Part shown: positions 6,095-9,338 of the stretch, in pieces
Layout of the letters: each line of letters begins with the position of its first letter
Position numbering within the stretch: the stretch's first letter is position 1
Assembly: GCA_024654105.1 (NCBI GenBank)
Contig: JANLID010000101.1
Coordinates: 1 to 9,338 of the forward strand
Direction of reading: 5' to 3'
DNA length: 9,338 nt
Origin: Gallionella sp.
GTDB lineage: Bacteria > Pseudomonadota > Gammaproteobacteria > Burkholderiales > Gallionellaceae
Program-made: the position numbers and the translations under genes
Notes under the pieces: model-generated
The model's input: only the letters and a program-made list of their open reading frames with translations
What the model was told of the DNA's origin: nothing
Databases searched by the model: none

Positions 6095-7015
6095 ATGCGT
6101 CACTACTTGTTACCGCTGAGTTTGGCGGTTCTTTTATCTGCGGCGATGCCCTGCTTGGCGCAAGATCCCGATACTGGTGGTATGCAGATGTACAAAGCCT
6201 CTGTTGCGGCGGCAAAGTTGCAGGCGCCGCAGGAAGAAACGTCCGCCCCGGTTTTTGACGAAAAAGAAGTTCTGAAAATAAGTCAGGGTGCGATAGGCAA
6301 TCAACTTGGTGATTACACTTTCACCGATCGCAGCGGGCGCGCCGTGCGCCTGTCCGATTATCGGGGCAAGCCGCTGGTTATCAGCATGATATATACCCAG
6401 TGCCCGATCATCTGCGCGACCACGACGCGCAGCTTGAGCGCGCTGAAGTTGTCTCAAGATGCGTTGGGTGCAGACAGCTTTGGCGTGTTGACGGTCGGCT
6501 TTGATGCGGAGAATGACACTCCGGAAGCGATGGGTGATTTTGCCCGGCGGATGGATATAAACCTGCCGAATTGGGAATTCGTCAGCGCTGATCAGGACAC
6601 GATTAAAAAGTTGAGCAAGGATCTGGGGTTTGTCTTTTTTCCATCCGCCGAGGGCGGCTTCAGCCACATCACGCAGACAACCTATATTGATAAGCAGGGC
6701 AAGGTTTATCTCCATGTTTATGGAGATGAACTTGATAACAAGACGCTGCTCGAGCCTTTGAAGAATATGATTTACAACGTCAAGTCTACAGATCCAATTT
6801 ATAACTTCGCGACAGCAGAATCAGGTTTCGCCGGTATTGCAAAAAGCGTGCGGCTTTTTTGCACGGTTTATGACACAAAAACGGGAAAGTACACGGTGGA
6901 TTACAGCTTCTTCTATGGGATCGGACTGGGTATTCTTGTTTCATTGCTTATTACATGGTGGATCGTGATTGAATACCGCCGCAGCCCGAAACGGGACTCC
7001 CCGAGCCATGGTTAA
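6095..7015 (+). CDS. senC: Sco1/SenC-type copper chaperone with C-terminal membrane anchor
   Basis: Sco proteins have a thioredoxin fold and deliver copper to, or keep reduced, the CuA cysteines of subunit II. The start at 6095 is preferred because it opens a classical signal peptide (RHYLLPLSLAVLL, cleavage likely after CLA, before QDPDTG); an in-frame ATG at 6041 would add 18 odd residues, and neither has a good ribosome site. In the 306-residue product the copper site is visible: Cys103 and Cys107 in QCPIIC, and His191 in FSHITQT. VGFDAENDTPEAM matches the family's DPERDTP-like block. After the domain come a linker and a C-terminal helix (about 274-294) ending in a basic tail (EYRRSPKR), so the mature protein is probably tethered by its C-terminus on the periplasmic face. 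It has its own candidate promoter and is followed after 62 bases by the fusion gene. CuA in the upstream subunit II is the natural client. Confidence 0.92.
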   Translation: MRHYLLPLSLAVLLSAAMPCLAQDPDTGGMQMYKASVAAAKLQAPQEETSAPVFDEKEVLKISQGAIGNQLGDYTFTDRSGRAVRLSDYRGKPLVISMIYTQCPIICATTTRSLSALKLSQDALGADSFGVLTVGFDAENDTPEAMGDFARRMDINLPNWEFVSADQDTIKKLSKDLGFVFFPSAEGGFSHITQTTYIDKQGKVYLHVYGDELDNKTLLEPLKNMIYNVKSTDPIYNFATAESGFAGIAKSVRLFCTVYDTKTGKYTVDYSFFYGIGLGILVSLLITWWIVIEYRRSPKRDSPSHG

Positions 7016-7077
7016 ACAACGCATTGCCTGGTCGCGCACATTTTGTCCTTGTCAGAAATATTTTCCTTGGATATCCC

Positions 7078-9015
7078 ATGATTAAACTCATGCATCGAAT
7101 CGGCCAGAACGTTTTTTTGCGTCTGGAGCGCTTACTTAATGGCCTTTTCGGAACGGCATTGAACCCGTTTTATTATCTGGGCGCGATTGCCTATTTGATG
7201 TTCTGGATCATCGTCGTCAGCGGCTTTTACATCTATATTTTCTATGATACCGGAGTGGAAGATGCCTTTGGTTCGGTGGAGCGCATAACTCACGAACAAT
7301 GGTATCTGGGCGGCATCATGCGCAGCCTGCATCGCTATGCTTCCGACGGGCTGATACTGGCTGGCGTTTTGCACATGTTGCGCAATTTCGTCTTTGACCG
7401 CTACCGGAACTTCCGGTGGTTTTCATGGTTTACGGGTGTCGCATTACTGTGGCTGGTCTATATTGCCGGCATAAACGGTTACTGGCTGGTTTGGGATCGT
7501 CTGGCGCAATTTCTTGCCGTTGCAAGTGCAGAATGGCTGGACTGGCTGCCGATTTTCAGCGCGCCACTGGCACGCAATTTTCTTGAATCGGGCAGTGTCA
7601 GCGATCGCTTCTTCTCACTGCTTTCGCTAATCCACATTGGTGTCCCGCTGGCTATTTTTGGGCTCATCTGGATACATACCCAGCGCGTGCCGCAGGCAAA
7701 AACGTCTCCACCCAAACCGCTCACGATCGGATTGATCCTGTCCCTGATTGTGCTTGCATTGATTTACCCTGCATTGAGTCAGGGGCATAGTGACCTGAAC
7801 TCTGTGCCGTTCGTTCTGAATCTGGACTGGTTCTATTTGTGGACATTTCCCCTGCTTTATTCCTGGGGGGCGGGCAAGGTGTGGGCCTTGTCAGGCGGAT
7901 TTACTGCCCTTGTCTTGTTGTTGCCATTTCTGGGGTGGTCAAAACGCGGCAAGGGTGAGCATGAAATCAACACCGTTCCATGCGGGCATACGTTGACCGC
8001 CAAAGATGGGGAGACCATTCTCGAGGCCGCACTGCGCCAGGGATTGAATCTGCCCTATGTTTGCCGTGACGGAGCGTGCGGTGTCTGCAAAGGCAAGATA
8101 CTGAAAGGCACGGTCGATTATGGCACTTACCAGGAGGGTGTACTCACCGAAGCGGAAAAAGCGCAGGGCAAGGCGCTGTTCTGTTGTGCCAAGCCGTTAT
8201 CCGATCTGGACATAGAATGTCATGAAGTTGACGAGCACCGGCGATTCCCGGTCAAGACCATGAGCTTCCGCGTGCAAAAAATGGAGCGGGCGGCGCATGA
8301 TGTGATGCTGATCGAATTGGTGCCTGAAGGCGATGAGCGGATGAATTTTATTGCCGGTCAGTATGTTGCCGTGCAGCTGGAAGATGGCATCAAACGCAGC
8401 TACTCCATCGCCAATGCCCCGCATGAATCGGAACATATGCAACTGCACATTCGCCAGGTAGAAGGCGGCAAGTTTACCGGCCATGTTTTCAACGGGATGA
8501 AAGAGGGGGATGTGCTGCAAGTAGAGGGGCCATATGGCAACTTCTACCTGCGCGAAGACAGCCATAAACCCATCATCTTCATGTCGGGAGGGTGTGGTTT
8601 CGGCGCTGTCAAAGGCATGGTGGAATATGCCTTCAAGGCCGGCATAACCCGGCCCATGGCACTGTACTGGGGCGCCAGGATACCAGCCGATCTGTACTCG
8701 GATTTGCCGGAGAAATGGCAGCGGGAACATGGCAATTTCAAATTCATACCGGTCCTGTCCGAACCCAAGCCGGAATATGGTTGGCAGGGCAGAACCGGGT
8801 TGGTACACGAGGCCATTCTGCAGGATTATCCGAGATTGGATGATTACCAGATATATGGCTGCGGCTCGCCTGAAATGGTCGAGGCGGGCGTTGCGCCATT
8901 TGTGGCCAAGGGATTGCCGGAAGACCAGTATTTTTCGGATGCATTCTTTGTTACTTGTTTCAAACCTGACGTTGCGAAAGCGTCGGTATCTTCTGGGGAG
9001 GTGGCACATGGCTAA
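7078..9015 (+). CDS. cytochrome b / [2Fe-2S] ferredoxin / FAD-NAD(P)H reductase fusion
   Basis: ATG 7078 gives 645 residues; an upstream TTG at 7024 is less likely. Residues 1 to about 286 form a cytochrome b of the bc1 type with about seven helices. Two haems are predicted from His85/His99 (helix starting MRSLHRYASD) and His186/His200, both H-x13-H. GYWLVWD (134-140) and LDWFYLW (249-255) correspond to the GYxLPW and PEWYFLW regions of bc-complex cytochrome b. Residues about 294-384 are a plant-type ferredoxin domain with Cys329, Cys334, Cys337 (CRDGACGVC) and Cys369. The rest is a ferredoxin-NADP-reductase-like module: RSYS (440-443) for FAD, GGCGFG (504-509) for nucleotide, and the C-terminal YGCGSPEM and FFVTCF blocks, as in BenC/AscD-type reductases. 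It would link NAD(P)H with membrane haems and probably quinone. I know no named enzyme with this exact order. It overlaps the next gene by eight bases. Confidence 0.9.
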   Translation: MIKLMHRIGQNVFLRLERLLNGLFGTALNPFYYLGAIAYLMFWIIVVSGFYIYIFYDTGVEDAFGSVERITHEQWYLGGIMRSLHRYASDGLILAGVLHMLRNFVFDRYRNFRWFSWFTGVALLWLVYIAGINGYWLVWDRLAQFLAVASAEWLDWLPIFSAPLARNFLESGSVSDRFFSLLSLIHIGVPLAIFGLIWIHTQRVPQAKTSPPKPLTIGLILSLIVLALIYPALSQGHSDLNSVPFVLNLDWFYLWTFPLLYSWGAGKVWALSGGFTALVLLLPFLGWSKRGKGEHEINTVPCGHTLTAKDGETILEAALRQGLNLPYVCRDGACGVCKGKILKGTVDYGTYQEGVLTEAEKAQGKALFCCAKPLSDLDIECHEVDEHRRFPVKTMSFRVQKMERAAHDVMLIELVPEGDERMNFIAGQYVAVQLEDGIKRSYSIANAPHESEHMQLHIRQVEGGKFTGHVFNGMKEGDVLQVEGPYGNFYLREDSHKPIIFMSGGCGFGAVKGMVEYAFKAGITRPMALYWGARIPADLYSDLPEKWQREHGNFKFIPVLSEPKPEYGWQGRTGLVHEAILQDYPRLDDYQIYGCGSPEMVEAGVAPFVAKGLPEDQYFSDAFFVTCFKPDVAKASVSSGEVAHG

Positions 9016-9338
9016 GCCGCTGCAATACTTAGGCCAAGGATTGGTTTACGCGCTGTTCGTGGGGGTGATCGGCTACTTCTCTACTTTTCCGGCATACACT
9101 CACCTGCAACCGGATGAAACATTGATCAAATTAAGCTTCAGGCATGCCGGCCAGCGTGTGGGAGAGTGCCGCGAACGCACCCCGGAAGAGGTTGCCCAAC
9201 TGCCTGCATACCAGCGTAAAGGAGGAACTACGGTATGCCCGCGCGGGCGGTCCGATGTGGTGGTTGAACTGGAAATGGACGGGAAGCAACTCCTTCACGA
9301 GGTGTTGAGGCCGACCGGGTGGGCGCACAGTAGTAATG
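9008..9338 (+). CDS. small anchored periplasmic protein, unknown function, cut by the window end
   Basis: The frame starts at ATG 9008 behind GGGGAGG (8996-9002), overlaps the end of the cytochrome b fusion gene by eight bases, and stays open for 110 codons to the window edge. Translational coupling with the fusion gene is likely. Residues about 9-28 (GQGLVYALFVGVIGYFST) form a membrane helix or signal anchor. The following part is polar, with LSFRHAGQR (42-50), Cys54 in GECRERTPEE, Cys77 in TVCPRGRSDVVVELEMDGK, and alternating hydrophobic residues suggesting a beta-sandwich. I recognise no named family, though I have a vague memory of similar conserved hypothetical proteins beside respiratory genes. 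The tight coupling suggests a partner or assembly factor of the fusion protein. Confidence 0.85.
   Translation, partial: MAKPLQYLGQGLVYALFVGVIGYFSTFPAYTHLQPDETLIKLSFRHAGQRVGECRERTPEEVAQLPAYQRKGGTTVCPRGRSDVVVELEMDGKQLLHEVLRPTGWAHSSN

Noticed and set aside
6130..6148. Lipoprotein signal in the Sco precursor
   Set aside because: The cysteine in AAMPCLA is not preceded by a valid lipobox (AMPC); signal peptidase I cleavage after CLA fits better.
8197..9009. Long minus-strand open frame opposite the reductase domains
   Set aside because: It is antisense to an unmistakable ferredoxin-reductase region, with no ribosome site or protein signature.
1..9338. CRISPR arrays, tRNA or rRNA genes, replication origins
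   Set aside because: No regularly spaced repeats, cloverleaf-like sequence, rRNA signature or iteron/DnaA-box cluster was seen.

Overview
The window looks like a chromosomal segment of a Gram-negative bacterium, most likely a beta- or gammaproteobacterium. A nitrifier, iron oxidiser or methylotroph relative is possible, but no marker fixes the taxon. The evidence is strong Shine-Dalgarno sites before most genes, proteobacterial-style CyoE and Sco proteins, and an IS256-family element.

Layout. Positions 1 to about 1180 hold the 5' part of an IS256-family insertion sequence on the minus strand. Its transposase is broken by a frameshift and an in-frame stop. From about 1180 to 1960 there is no convincing gene: this AT-rich stretch holds several short palindromes, a pair of 12-bp direct repeats and a possible promoter. 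A plus-strand terminal-oxidase-like operon follows: two related single-membrane-helix peptides (1961-2104 and 2269-2424), a CuA-type subunit II (2468-3025), a 13-helix haem-copper subunit I (3031-4761) and haem O synthase cyoE (5019-5882). A strong rho-independent terminator ends it (5905-5940). A second plus-strand unit then carries a Sco/SenC copper chaperone (6095-7015), an unusual cytochrome b / [2Fe-2S] / flavin reductase fusion (7078-9015) and the start of a small anchored periplasmic protein (9008 to the window end).

How the genes fit together. Subunit I keeps all six metal-binding histidines, but the catalytic tyrosine that follows the first CuB histidine in oxygen reductases is glutamine (HSSQQ, where oxidases have HPxVY). 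Subunit II keeps the CuA ligands but has four extra residues inside the CuA loop. Together with the adjacent Sco gene, this best fits the sNOR (NorSY/SenC) type of nitric oxide reductase rather than an ordinary oxygen reductase; that is inference from residues and context. CyoE would supply haem O (or the haem A precursor) and Sco would load CuA. The fusion protein joins a full-length cytochrome b, with two pairs of haem ligands and a degenerate PEWY motif, to an NAD(P)H-FAD-[2Fe-2S] module. It could pass electrons between NAD(P)H and the quinone pool, in either direction. Whether it feeds the NorSY-like enzyme cannot be told from sequence.

The most interesting points are the fusion protein, the tyrosine-less subunit I with its altered CuA loop, the duplicated miniature subunits, and a possible folded RNA with mutually exclusive helices between subunit I and cyoE.
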